From CAWGMT01 sp963823675 (GTDB taxonomy: Bacteria; Planctomycetota; Planctomycetia; Isosphaerales; Isosphaeraceae), in contig CAWGMT010000008.1 in assembly GCA_963823675.1 (NCBI GenBank), forward strand, positions 558,001-622,000: 64,000 nt of DNA, given 5' to 3'. The position numbers were made by a program, and so were the translations under genes. A model generated the notes under the pieces. The model was not told where the DNA came from, did no database searches, and saw nothing but the letters and a program-made list of their open reading frames with translations. Shown piece by piece: positions 20,486 through 29,371 of the stretch (the stretch's first letter is position 1; each line of letters opens with the position of its first letter).

Positions 20486-21208
20486 ATGGGTCAGACGATA
20501 CTGCCCGAGCAAGCGATGGTGGAGCTCGACTGCGGCGATCTGCCGGTAAGGGCAATCAACCAGCGCATCCGAGCGGCGATTTCCGCCGGAGCGCGCCACG
20601 TACGCCTGCTCCACCCCGGGGCGCGTCACAACCTGGGTGTCGGGCTGCCCGAGGGGGTCGAGCTGACCTTGGCTGGAAGCGCGGGTTACTATGTCGCCGG
20701 CCTCAACGACGGCGCGAAGGTCGTGGTCGAAGGCGACGCCGGTTGGGGTGCTGCCGAGAGCATGCGTGACGGCATTGTGGTCATCGAGGGATGTGCCGGT
20801 AACGCGGTCGCCGCGTCGATTCGGGCGGGTACCGTCGTCGTGCGAGGGAATGCCTCGACTCGCGCGGGGATCGCCATGAAAGGGGGAACCCTGATCGTTG
20901 CCGGCGATGTCGGACCGATGGCCGGTTTCATGATGCAGAAAGGGTTCCTCATTGTATGCGGCGATGCCGCCGCCGGCTTGGCGGACAGCATGTACGCCGC
21001 CACGGTGTTCCTCGGTGGGCGCCACGATGACTTGGGTGCGGATGCCGTCTTCGAAGACGAAACGCCCGCGGACCTCGAGTTGATCGGCTCGGCGCTCGAG
21101 CAGTGGAAGGTCCGGGCGCCTTCCTCGGGCTTCCGCAAGATCGTGGCCGGCAGGAAACTCTGGAACTTCCAGCACAGCGAACGGGATCTCTGGAAAACAG
21201 CCCTTTGA
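20486..21208 (+). CDS. GXGXG-motif subunit, GlxC/MgsB-like
   Basis: The product has 240 residues. The start at 20486 follows AAGGG. The body is a right-handed beta-helix of the kind found at the C-terminus of glutamate synthase large subunits. It has repeated Gly-rich turns (AGSAGYYVAGLNDGAKVVV, EGDAGWGAAESMRDG, EGCAGNAVAASIRAG, KGGTLIVAGDVGPMAGFMMQ). In the glxBCD and mgsABC sets this subunit scaffolds the amidotransferase and FMN subunits. The gene is intact, unlike the FMN subunit downstream. Confidence 0.88.
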   Translation: MGQTILPEQAMVELDCGDLPVRAINQRIRAAISAGARHVRLLHPGARHNLGVGLPEGVELTLAGSAGYYVAGLNDGAKVVVEGDAGWGAAESMRDGIVVIEGCAGNAVAASIRAGTVVVRGNASTRAGIAMKGGTLIVAGDVGPMAGFMMQKGFLIVCGDAAAGLADSMYAATVFLGGRHDDLGADAVFEDETPADLELIGSALEQWKVRAPSSGFRKIVAGRKLWNFQHSERDLWKTAL

Positions 21209-21481
21209 TCGCCGGCTCGAGGCCCGGAGAGAGAAACCGGGACAACACGAATCCGGTTCATTGACAGCGCTCATGCGCCTACGTAGATTGAACGAGTGAT
21301 ACAATCCTCTCCGTTCCTCGTTCTGTTCGCCGGCTCGATCAGAAAGAACATAACCCGGAAACGCGACGGGAGCCTGGATGAAGTCCGGGCGAGACCGCAA
21401 GTGCGGATGAATGCGTGCATACCGGGCGGTATACATGCTCGTGGCAAGGTGCGCGGTGGATAGCGAGAGAGAGTCGATGCC

Positions 21482-22387
21482 GTGAACATCAGTGAATTTT
21501 ATTACCGAGTCGTGGATTATCCGACCTGGGTCGGCTTGAAGTGGGCGTTGTACGCCGCGGCGGGGATGGTCGTGATCGCCACGATTTTGCTCCTTGTCGG
21601 CAGGCTCGGTTGGTTCGCCCGGGCTCTGGGATTGGTGGCGCTTGTGGTCGTGATGGGGGTGCTCTACGATATTCAGGGACAGACGGTGAAATTGATGTCG
21701 TTCGCCGGCCACTATCGCTACTTGCACCGGTTCTCGCCAACGGCTCGGATCTGGGCTCGCGGCGGGATGGTTGCGGTCCCCGCGGCGGCCGCTGCCATCA
21801 TGTTGAGCGCCTGGGGAGCCACGCAGCAGAAGCTGCGCTCCCAGGTGCCGCGGCAGCTCAAGACCGGCCGCCAGCATTTTCTGCGGAAGGAGTATGACGC
21901 GGCACTGCGAGAGTACCATCGGGCAATACAGGCGGCGCCCGACCTGGCCGAGGGTTACTGGGGTCGAGGCTGCGTCCATCAAGCAAAAGGCAACCGTGCG
22001 GTGGCGCTGGCCGACTTTCAGAGGGCGATCGAATGCGATCCCCGGTTCGGCCGGGCGTACCTCGAGCGAGCCAGGATCCGCGCCGAGCTCGGTGACTTCG
22101 ACGGCGCACTGGCCGACTTCGGACAGCTCACGGTCTTGCAGGCCAACGACCCCAGTCTGTATCTGTGCCGCGGGGTTTGCTTCTTGAAGAAAGGGCTCCT
22201 CAACGACGCGGCCGCCGACTTTCGCAGGGTTTTGAAACTGACCAACCATTCCGACTTTGCCGAGCCCGCCAAGAATTACCTGCGGCAGTGCGAGAGCCAG
22301 ACATTCCCATCCACTCCGCCCGCGCCGAACCCGAATGGCTCGCCCTCGGAGTTTCCCGCGCGAAAACCAAGCTCCCATGACTTCTGA
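21482..22387 (+). CDS. TPR protein with membrane segments
   Basis: The product has 301 residues from a GTG start at 21482, with a purine-rich stretch upstream. Three hydrophobic segments lie in the first 120 residues (GLKWALYAAAGMVVIATILL, ALGLVALVVVMGVLY, MVAVPAAAAAIMLSAWG). After them come about four tetratricopeptide units (EYDAALREYHRAIQAAPDLA, NRAVALADFQRAIECDPRF, DFDGALADFGQLT, LLNDAAADFRRVLKL) and a Pro-rich tail. This suggests a membrane-anchored scaffold with a soluble TPR part. It splits the otherwise contiguous amidotransferase / GXGXG / FMN set. Its end overlaps the proposed start of the FMN subunit by 11 bases. Confidence 0.8.
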   Translation: MNISEFYYRVVDYPTWVGLKWALYAAAGMVVIATILLLVGRLGWFARALGLVALVVVMGVLYDIQGQTVKLMSFAGHYRYLHRFSPTARIWARGGMVAVPAAAAAIMLSAWGATQQKLRSQVPRQLKTGRQHFLRKEYDAALREYHRAIQAAPDLAEGYWGRGCVHQAKGNRAVALADFQRAIECDPRFGRAYLERARIRAELGDFDGALADFGQLTVLQANDPSLYLCRGVCFLKKGLLNDAAADFRRVLKLTNHSDFAEPAKNYLRQCESQTFPSTPPAPNPNGSPSEFPARKPSSHDF

Positions 22388-23810
22388 TGAATCAAAGGGC
22401 GGATCGGCTGCGACCGGCCGCGGCCTTCCCGCTGGGGCGGCGGCCGAGCCCGTTGGCGGCGATCCGTCACCGCGCGAAACGTCGGGCACGTTCACGCCGG
22501 CAGTCATCGAGGACATCCAGATCAAGGCCGAGCTGGCCCGGTATCGGATCCGCGGGCTTCGGCTCGCTGCGCCCGCGCACCTGGGCCACGTTCGACGACC
22601 TCACGTTCATCCCCGGCACGCTCACGCGCATCCCCCTGGAGGGCTATCGCGAGAAGTGTGCTACCGCGCACGGTTCTCGGCACGCGGTTCGCCGCCAAGC
22701 CGATCGAGCTGGAAATGCCCCTCATGGTGACCGGGATGAGCTTCGGGGCCCTCTCGCGCAACGCCAAGACGGCCCTCTCCCGCGGAGCGCGGCTGGCGGG
22801 AACCTCGACGACCACCGGCGACGGCGGGATGCTCGACGTCGAGCGCACCGAGTCGCGCGTGATGATTTACGAGGTCCTGCCCAGCCGCTACGGGATCAAC
22901 ATCCAGCACCTCCGCCAGGCCGACGCGATCGAGCTGACGATCGGCCAGGGGGCCAAGCCGGGGACCGGCGGATTGCTGCTGGGCTCCAAGGTCTCCGAGG
23001 AGATCGCCCGCATCCGCGACCTCCCGCCCGGCGTCGATCAGCGCTCGCCGTGCCGGCATCCCGACTTCCTCGGGCCCGACGACCTCGTGATCAAGATCGA
23101 GGAGCTGCGCGAGGCGACCGACTATCGAGGTGCCGATCTTCGTCAAGATGGGGGCCTCGCGCGTCTTCGACGACGTCCGGCTGGCGGCCAAGGCCGGCGC
23201 CGACGTGATCGTCGTCGACGGCATGGAAGGCGGGACCGGCGCCTCACCCGAACTGCTCCAGGAACACACCGGCATCCCGACCCTGGCCGCCGTCTGCGAG
23301 GCCCGGGCCGCACTCGAGGACATCGGCCTCTATGGAACCGGTGCAGCTCATCATCGCCGGCGGCCTGCGCCACGGCTCCGACTGTGCCAAGGCCATGGCA
23401 CTCGGGGCCGACGCCTGCTACCTGGGTACGGCGCTCTTGATCGCGCTCAACTGCAACAAACCGATCTACGTCGAGGACTATCACAAGATCGGCGCCGCCC
23501 CCTACTCGTGCCACCACTGCCACACCGGCCGCTGCCCGGTCGGCATCACGACCCAGGACCCCGAGCTCTGGCCGCCCGCCTCGACATCGACGCAGGCGCC
23601 GAACGCGTCGCCAACTTCTTCCACGCCTTGACCTCCGAGATCCAGATCCTGGCCCGAGCCTGCGGCAAGAGCGACGTGCACCACCTCGAGCCCGAGGACC
23701 TGCGCGCCCTGACGCTCGAGGCCTCGCTGATCACGGGGTTGCCGCTGGCCGGCACGAATCGCGTCTTCGGCGGCGGTCCGGGCTGGAAAGAGAGCGAGGA
23801 GGCACACTGA
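22377..23810 (+). CDS. FMN glutamate-synthase-like subunit (GlxD/MgsC), five frameshifts
   Basis: Conserved glutamate-synthase FMN blocks appear in order but in shifting frames: FTPAVIEDIQIKAELARYRI; TFDDLTFIPGTLTRIPLEGY; MPLMVTGMSFGALSRNAKTA with TGDGGM and YGINIQHL; PIFVKMGASRVFDDVRLAA with VDGMEGGTGASP; IIAGGLRHGSDCAKAMALGA with the iron-sulfur Cys set CHHCHTGRCPVGI; and a C-terminal helix domain ending at 23810. Five shifts in 1.4 kb are needed. All FMN and [3Fe-4S] residues survive, which argues for a poorly assembled stretch rather than old decay, but a true pseudogene cannot be excluded. It should transfer the amido group within the amidotransferase complex encoded just upstream. Confidence 0.7.
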
Positions 23811-23833
23811 TCTTGGCATGCGGTAGAGCCGAG

Positions 23834-24622
23834 ATGTCGGCACAACGTTCACCGAAAACCTGGCGGCGCTGGCTCCGCACCAGCGTGCGTGGATTGTGCA
23901 TTCTAGTGTTGGTGATTGGCGCCGGGCTCGGTTGGGTTGTTCACCAAGCTCACGACCAGCGGGATTCGGTGGCGGCCATCAAGGGCGCCGGGGGAATTGT
24001 GTTCTACGACTGGCAGTGGGGCGGTCATCGGCGTGCTACCAGAGGGAAGCCCTGGGCGCCACGCTGGCTCGTCAAACTCATGGGAGTCGATTATTTTGGT
24101 CATGTCACCTGGGTGAGCCTCGAATGGGCAACGGACCCAGTCATGGAACAGGTAGGCCGTCTCAGCGGCCTACAGTACCTGCAAGCCAATGGATCGTCCC
24201 TTGGGGACACCGGGCTGTCGCATTTGAAGGGTCTGACCGGCCTCTCGCAAATCTCTCTGACGCGTACTCAGATCACCGATCTGGGCTTGGCTCATCTGAA
24301 TGGAATGACCAATCTCGCCGTCGCTGTCCTTGACAGTTCTCAGGTCAGCGACGCCGGGTTGATGCATCTGGCGGGCTTACGCAATCTCTCCAAACTCGAT
24401 CTCCAGGACACAATGGTCACCGATGCCGGGCTGGTGCATTTGAAGGGCCTAACCAAGCTTTCGAAGCTCTACCTCAGCGGCACTCGGGTCAGCGACGCCG
24501 GGCTGATGTATGTGAAGGGCATGACGGGCCTCACGCAACTGCACGTCAAATACACACAGGTCACAGATAGCGGAGTAAAAGAGCTAAAGCGGGCGTTACC
24601 GCGCCTGCACGTCGTCCATTGA
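23834..24622 (+). CDS. Membrane-anchored leucine-rich repeat protein
   Basis: The product has 262 residues. A hydrophobic N-terminal helix (GLCILVLVIGAGLGWVVH) follows a basic start. From about residue 115 there are six or seven 24-residue leucine-rich repeats of the planctomycete type (consensus L..L.L..T.ITD.GL.HL.GL, for example KLDLQDTMVTDAGLVHLKGL). These usually form a curved binding surface. The anchor suggests an extracytoplasmic location. The partner is unknown. The gene follows the FMN subunit by 23 bases but has no obvious functional link. Confidence 0.8.
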   Translation: MSAQRSPKTWRRWLRTSVRGLCILVLVIGAGLGWVVHQAHDQRDSVAAIKGAGGIVFYDWQWGGHRRATRGKPWAPRWLVKLMGVDYFGHVTWVSLEWATDPVMEQVGRLSGLQYLQANGSSLGDTGLSHLKGLTGLSQISLTRTQITDLGLAHLNGMTNLAVAVLDSSQVSDAGLMHLAGLRNLSKLDLQDTMVTDAGLVHLKGLTKLSKLYLSGTRVSDAGLMYVKGMTGLTQLHVKYTQVTDSGVKELKRALPRLHVVH

Positions 24623-24873
24623 GTCGGCGTTCACTCGCAACGGCTTAACTGTGGACGAGACTTTGCATGTGGGGTACCGGGGATACCAGATGCAACTCCG
24701 TTGGAGTTCCGGCGACACCGTATGCGGCTCAGATGGGAAGGGTCTTTGCGCCGGGGAAATCCGGCGCCAAGAAATCACGTACGGTGTCCGGGGAACTCCT
24801 GTCCCCGGAACTCCGCAATCTTGGAGATCGGGTAAGATGGAAAGTTAGTTCGCCCACTCACGGAGTCGAGACC

Positions 24874-25223
24874 ATGACGATTTTGGAACACCAACCGCTA
24901 ACCCTTTCGGTCCCTCTGCGCAAGAGCCCCCGGGTGTGTTACGAGTAGGAAATAGCCGCATTCTGCTGGAACTGGTGATCCACGCTTACCAAGAGGGAGA
25001 ATCCTCCGACGGAATTGTCGAGATGTATCCCGCTTTGGAACTTGGCGATGTGTTTGCCGTCATTGCCTACTACCTGGCACATCGAGCGGAAGTCGATGAA
25101 TACCTGCGCGAATGCGATCAACAAGCCGAAGCCGTCCGCCGTAAAATCGAGGCTTCCCAGCCTCCAGGGCCGACCAAGGAGGAATTGCTGGCCCGCGCCA
25201 GGGCGCGAGGACTTAACGTGTGA
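24874..25223 (+). CDS. DUF433 antitoxin-like protein, frameshifted
   Basis: From 24874 the frame reads MTILEHQPLTLSVPLR. After one shift near 24921 it continues PPGVLRVGNSRILLELVI, then AYQEGESSDGIVEMYPALEL and DVFAVIAYYLAHRAEVDEYL. These are the standard blocks of DUF433 (VapB-like winged HTH antitoxins). The joined product has about 116 residues. DUF433 genes are normally followed by a DUF5615 PIN-like toxin. Here only the toxin's last 25 or so residues remain. Confidence 0.75.
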
Positions 25224-25242
25224 TGTACGCCCGCGTCGCCGC

Positions 25243-25338
25243 TGGGGAACCGATGCCGGGGTTTTTCTCGTTAGCAAGCGGTTGCCGATCGGTCAGGCCA
25301 TCGATGAAATCCTCCTTGCGCGTAGCCGTTCGCACCAT
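25243..25338 (+). pseudogene. C-terminal remnant of a DUF5615 PIN-like toxin
   Basis: In the frame through 25252 the translation AGVFLVSKRLPIGQAIDEIL matches the conserved end of DUF5615 PIN-like toxins, where a line such as V.Q..PIGQAIDE.L closes the domain. The upstream catalytic half (Asp-rich DED and SHD motifs) is missing: the remnant begins only 20-30 bases after the antitoxin stop. Confidence 0.6.
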
Positions 25339-25433
25339 GGGATTGACGAACTGTGGAGGTGGAGCGGATGGTGCTTTAACATTCAACCAGAGACGGAACG
25401 GACGCACATCGACGGCGAATCGGTCTTTGATTC

Positions 25434-25527
25434 TTCCGTGCCGGTCCGTGTGTTCCGTGGTTGAACTCTTTTGCTCCTCGGTTTCAGAAGATTCTTGAAC
25501 CACGGACGGCACGGAAGGACACGGAAG
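25434..25527. repeat. Palindromic ACCACGGA repeat pair
   Basis: The left arm (25434-25465) is built from CCGTG words at about nine-base spacing and ends in CCGTGGTTGAA. The right arm (25495-25527) is its inverted copy, beginning TTGAACCACGGA. The spacer is about 30 bases. It has the same plan as the pairs at 3951 and 25641, with a different repeated word. Confidence 0.7.
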
Positions 25528-25640
25528 GGGAGCAAGCCCTCTATTTGTTCATGGGAAACCGCGGTGTGTCCCGCGTGATCACCGGCCGGCCAGAATTCCC
25601 CAACCGTAATTCTTGGCTGTGACGGAGCTCCAGCAGACAT

Positions 25641-25784
25641 CAACCACGAATAAAACGAATCTAACGAATGAATACGGAGACTTGGATCATCGAGGATTGT
25701 CAGGAGCCACAATCACGAGTCGCTCGTCGGGCGAAAACCACCAGGCCGCTCTCCCATTCGTACGATTCGTGTGATTCGTGGTTC
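25641..25784. repeat. Palindromic ACCACGAAT repeat pair
   Basis: The left arm (25641-25670) reads CAACCACGAAT followed by further ACGAAT words. The right arm (25754-25784) is the inverted copy ending ATTCGTGGTT. The spacer of about 80 bases shows no gene. Confidence 0.7.
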
Positions 25785-25818
25785 ATGACTCCGAGTCCTC
25801 TCGATCCGGATTCGGCTC

Positions 25819-25918
25819 GCAGTGCGGTCAGAAACTAGCTGCGTCACCGTTTCCCTCCCCGTCACCGTTTCCCTCCCGCAGTGCGGTCAGAAACTCGCTG
25901 CGTCACTGTTTCCCTCCA
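25819..25918. repeat. Duplicated 41-base unit
   Basis: A unit beginning GCAGTGCGGTCAGAAACT and ending in GTTTCCCTCC occurs at 25819-25859 and again at 25878-25918. A partial copy of its end (GTCACCGTTTCCCTCC) lies between them. It is non-coding and lies in the gap upstream of the peptidase stop. Confidence 0.65.
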
Positions 25919-26028
25919 GGTGCGTCTTTGTTTCCATCCCGCGATACTGTGACGGCCGTCCCAAAGCCCGGGCATCGTCTCTGCAATCCTCGATGGTACC
26001 CGCTTTTCGAGCCTGCCGTGGCCCATTC

Positions 26029-28497
26029 TCACCGGCTCGAACCCGCGGGAACGGACGCTCGCGCTCGACCATTCGAGGGCGGCGGCGAGCCGAGTGATTC
26101 GGGGCGGTTCTTCACGTAACGATCCGCCCAGTCGAACATCTCGGCCAGCACGTGCAGGACCGACTCGCGGGCGCGGTAGCTGTGGCTCTCGTGGGGCAAA
26201 ATGACCAGCCGCGCAATGCCGCCATTGCCCTTGATCGCCTGGAAGAGCCGCTCCGACTGAATGGGAAAGGTTCCCGAATTGTTGTCGGCCTCGCCATGAA
26301 TCAAGAGGATCGGCTCGTTGATCTTGTTCGCGTAAGTAAACGGAGACATCTTCGTATAGAGGTCGGTCGCTTCCCAGTAACTGCGGCGCTCCGTCTGGAA
26401 ACCGAAGGGCGTGAGCGAGCGGTTGTAAGCCCCGCTCCGGGCGATGCCGGCGGCGAAAAGGTCGGTGTGAGCCAGCAGATTGGCCGTCATGAAAGCCCCA
26501 TAGCTATGACCGCCGACTCCGACCCGCTTGGGATCGATGACACCCTTCTTGTCGAGGGCTTCGATGGCCGCACGCGCCGAGGCCGAGATCTGCTCGATGT
26601 AGGTATCGTTCATGGTTTCGGGATCGCCCACGACCGGCATCGTCGCGTTATCGAGCACGGCGTACCCTTGAGTGACAAAGAACAACTCCGACGGGCCCCC
26701 GAACAGCGTGAAGGTATAGGGCGAAGATCGCACTTGCCCGGCTGTGTCGGGATCACTGTACTCGAGTGGGTAGGCCCAGATGATCAAGGGTAGCCTGGTC
26801 CCCTCCTTGTAATCTGGCGGCAGATAAAGCGTGCCCGAGAGGGGGACGCCGTCCTGGCGGCGGTACTTGATCAGCTCCTTCTTGAGCCCCGTGAGCTGCG
26901 GTGCGGGATCGCGGTAATCGGTAAGCTTCTTCCGCGAACCTGACGCGAGATCGACGGTGTATTCGTTGGGCGGCTCGGTCTTGCTCTGGTGGCTGATCAG
27001 GATCGTCGAACGCGAATCGCCCACGAAGCCCGACGGCACTTCGTAGGCTTCCTCGGCACACTCAAACAGCCGCGTTTTCTGGGCGGTCTTGAGGTCCATC
27101 TTGTCCAGGAACGGCCGCGATCCAGCCGGTCTGGCGCCTTGACCGTGGAGATAAATCGAGTCTCCGTCGCGGAGAATGGTGGTGACGCCGTCGGGCCGCG
27201 TGACCAAAAGCGGCGTTCCGGGGTTCTTGTAGGCGTCGTTGATGCTCAGATCGAACAGGACCTTGCGAGAGACTTCGGGCTTCGTCAAGTCGACCCAGGC
27301 CGTGGTGCGCCAGCGACGGTCGCGGTCAAACTCGGTGCAGAGAGCTTGATCCTTTTCCGGTAGCCAGGCGAACCCCGAGAAACGATGCTGGATCTTCATC
27401 ACTTCGGCGGGCTTGCCGGTAAAGGGCGCGGCGAGGGACATGATCTTGTCGCGATTGGGGATCTTGGTCCGCGGGTTCCCGCCGTCCAAAGCCTCGACCC
27501 AAAGCACCCTGGCCTCATGAAGCGGCTGCCAGGATTCGTTGCGCGGCCCCGTGGGCACGCCCTGGCGGGGAACGTCATCGGAGATCGGCAGCTCGGCAAT
27601 CGTGGCGACCAGGCGGCCAACGGCATCCCAAACCTCCGTCGAGCGTGCGAAATAACTGTACGGCACCCGGTAGGAAAACGGCCGGTGCACCTTGTGGACG
27701 AGCATGTATTTCTCGTCGGGAGAGAATTCGGCGTGAACGATGAGTGCGGGTGAGCCGATCGGTTCGACCTTGCCGGTCTCGGCGTCGATCCTGGCGAGTT
27801 GTCCGGTCGCGAAGTGTTGAAACAGATCTTCGTCGTGCGGGCTGGCGAGCAAGTCCTGGAAAGTCGCCATCTGGCTCAGCCGGCCGGTGCTCTCCTGAAT
27901 ATTGGGGCCGACCGGAGCCTTGGGGGCGGCGGGAGCCGGACCTCGGCCTTCCGGTACGAGCACGGTGAGGATGTGCCGGCTGTCACGCAGCCAGATGATC
28001 GATCGCGATAAGACGTCATTGAGCCGGACGCTGGAGATCGGTTTTGCCTCGCCCGTGGCGAACTCGCCAACCCAGAGCTCGACGCCGTCCTCGCGATCAC
28101 GTGAAAACGCAAACTTCTTACCGTCGTGTGACCAGACCGGCGGATGGATCGACGACCCGGCGGGAAGCGCGATCCGCCGCGCGGGCGAGCCATCCAGGAG
28201 CTGCACGGATACTGCCGTGTACTGGATCGTTCGCTGCGTGCAACCCGCGCGCGGATTGATTCGGAGGCCCGCCAATCTCAGCAAAGGCTCGGCCAGAAAT
28301 TCGATCGACGGATACGGCTGGATCTCGATGCGCAGCATCACGTCGCGTCGCGGGCTGACGATCGTCAACGGCGGCCTGGGTGCATCGAGAATCGCGACCA
28401 CATCCTTGGGCGGCCGTTTATAGGGCGTCTGGCCCGCCGCGGGGATCGCCATCATCAAGACCAAGATCGATATGCCGGGTGTTCGGCGTCTCATCAT
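26029..28497 (-). CDS. Exported S9 prolyl oligopeptidase family protein
   Basis: The product has 822 residues, with a signal peptide (ISILVLMMAIPAAGQ). The N-terminal 550 residues form a beta-propeller (PPVWSHDGKKFAFSRD, HAEFSPDEKYMLV). The C-terminal 270 residues form an alpha/beta hydrolase. The catalytic Ser lies in VGGHSYGAFMTANLLAHTDL, the Asp in LIHGEADNNSG and the His in HESHSYRARESV. These are in the correct order and spacing for S9 peptidases (acylaminoacyl-peptidase or dipeptidyl-peptidase type). It is expected to cleave short peptides in the periplasm. The gene is intact and monocistronic, with long non-coding stretches on both sides. Confidence 0.9.
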   Translation of the reverse strand: MMRRRTPGISILVLMMAIPAAGQTPYKRPPKDVVAILDAPRPPLTIVSPRRDVMLRIEIQPYPSIEFLAEPLLRLAGLRINPRAGCTQRTIQYTAVSVQLLDGSPARRIALPAGSSIHPPVWSHDGKKFAFSRDREDGVELWVGEFATGEAKPISSVRLNDVLSRSIIWLRDSRHILTVLVPEGRGPAPAAPKAPVGPNIQESTGRLSQMATFQDLLASPHDEDLFQHFATGQLARIDAETGKVEPIGSPALIVHAEFSPDEKYMLVHKVHRPFSYRVPYSYFARSTEVWDAVGRLVATIAELPISDDVPRQGVPTGPRNESWQPLHEARVLWVEALDGGNPRTKIPNRDKIMSLAAPFTGKPAEVMKIQHRFSGFAWLPEKDQALCTEFDRDRRWRTTAWVDLTKPEVSRKVLFDLSINDAYKNPGTPLLVTRPDGVTTILRDGDSIYLHGQGARPAGSRPFLDKMDLKTAQKTRLFECAEEAYEVPSGFVGDSRSTILISHQSKTEPPNEYTVDLASGSRKKLTDYRDPAPQLTGLKKELIKYRRQDGVPLSGTLYLPPDYKEGTRLPLIIWAYPLEYSDPDTAGQVRSSPYTFTLFGGPSELFFVTQGYAVLDNATMPVVGDPETMNDTYIEQISASARAAIEALDKKGVIDPKRVGVGGHSYGAFMTANLLAHTDLFAAGIARSGAYNRSLTPFGFQTERRSYWEATDLYTKMSPFTYANKINEPILLIHGEADNNSGTFPIQSERLFQAIKGNGGIARLVILPHESHSYRARESVLHVLAEMFDWADRYVKNRPESLGSPPPSNGRARASVPAGSSR

Positions 28498-29371
28498 GAT
28501 GCACGCTCCTCGATAGCAGCAAACGTTCCTCGACGCGCTTGGTGAAACGGGAATGGGTCGGCCGGGCTCATCGTATCTCAGCGCCTTACCGCGCCAATCG
28601 GCGTGAAATCACCGTGCTGATGGGCCCGCTAAAGCATCACCTTGGGTGGATCATCAGGTCGCCGTTCTCCAGAAGCAGCTCGACGGTGTCGAGCCCGTCT
28701 AGGCGATCGGCGGATGGAAACATACTCGTGGCCGCGCGATAGGAGCACGGATTGGCAATCCGTCCCGGTGAATTTGGATCTGCGGGTCGCCTATGCGGCC
28801 CAGGCAGCGCGAAGCCCTCAGGGCGCAACACCGGCCGTGGGGAATGGTTCGGTGAACGCGCGACCTGGGCTTCCTTACTCTCGCGATCTTCTCCGGAAAT
28901 GGTAGTAAATGGGAGCCAGTGGGAGTAATCCGCTGGTTTTTTTCCGGTTTGGCCCCCACGGTCAAGAGCCCCATGCCCAGGAGCCGGCCGGCGCGCCCTC
29001 GAGGGGCAAGGAAGTGGGCATTGTATCTAACCCACGACCAGCGCGAATCTTACGAATGAGAAAGCCGTCCTCCGGGGCAGCGCCTCCCGACCTCGTCGTG
29101 ATGACAGGTCCTGACCGGTAGGGAGCCACCGCTCGTTCGTTTCCGGCTGCCGCCGGAACGAAATGCGCCCGGATTTGGGACATAATCGCTGTAATAACGC
29201 GATTCTCAAATTTCGTTAATGCACCTACGCTATTCTCTTGATGATTATCAATCGGATCATGTTTTCCAGATTGGACTTAAAATTTTTCCCAAAATCTTTT
29301 TTGGCGTTCACTGCGCGCGCCGAAATCGGGCCGCAGGCGACACCGTTCGCTCGATTTGCGCGTGGGTTCTC
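28498..29371. other. Gap without a supported gene
   Basis: No frame looks like protein. It contains a perfect short hairpin (28747-28763, ACGGATTGGCAATCCGT). At 29029-29059 there is a single degenerate half of the ACCACGAAT repeat family, without an inverted partner. The rest shows no structure I can name. Confidence 0.5.
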
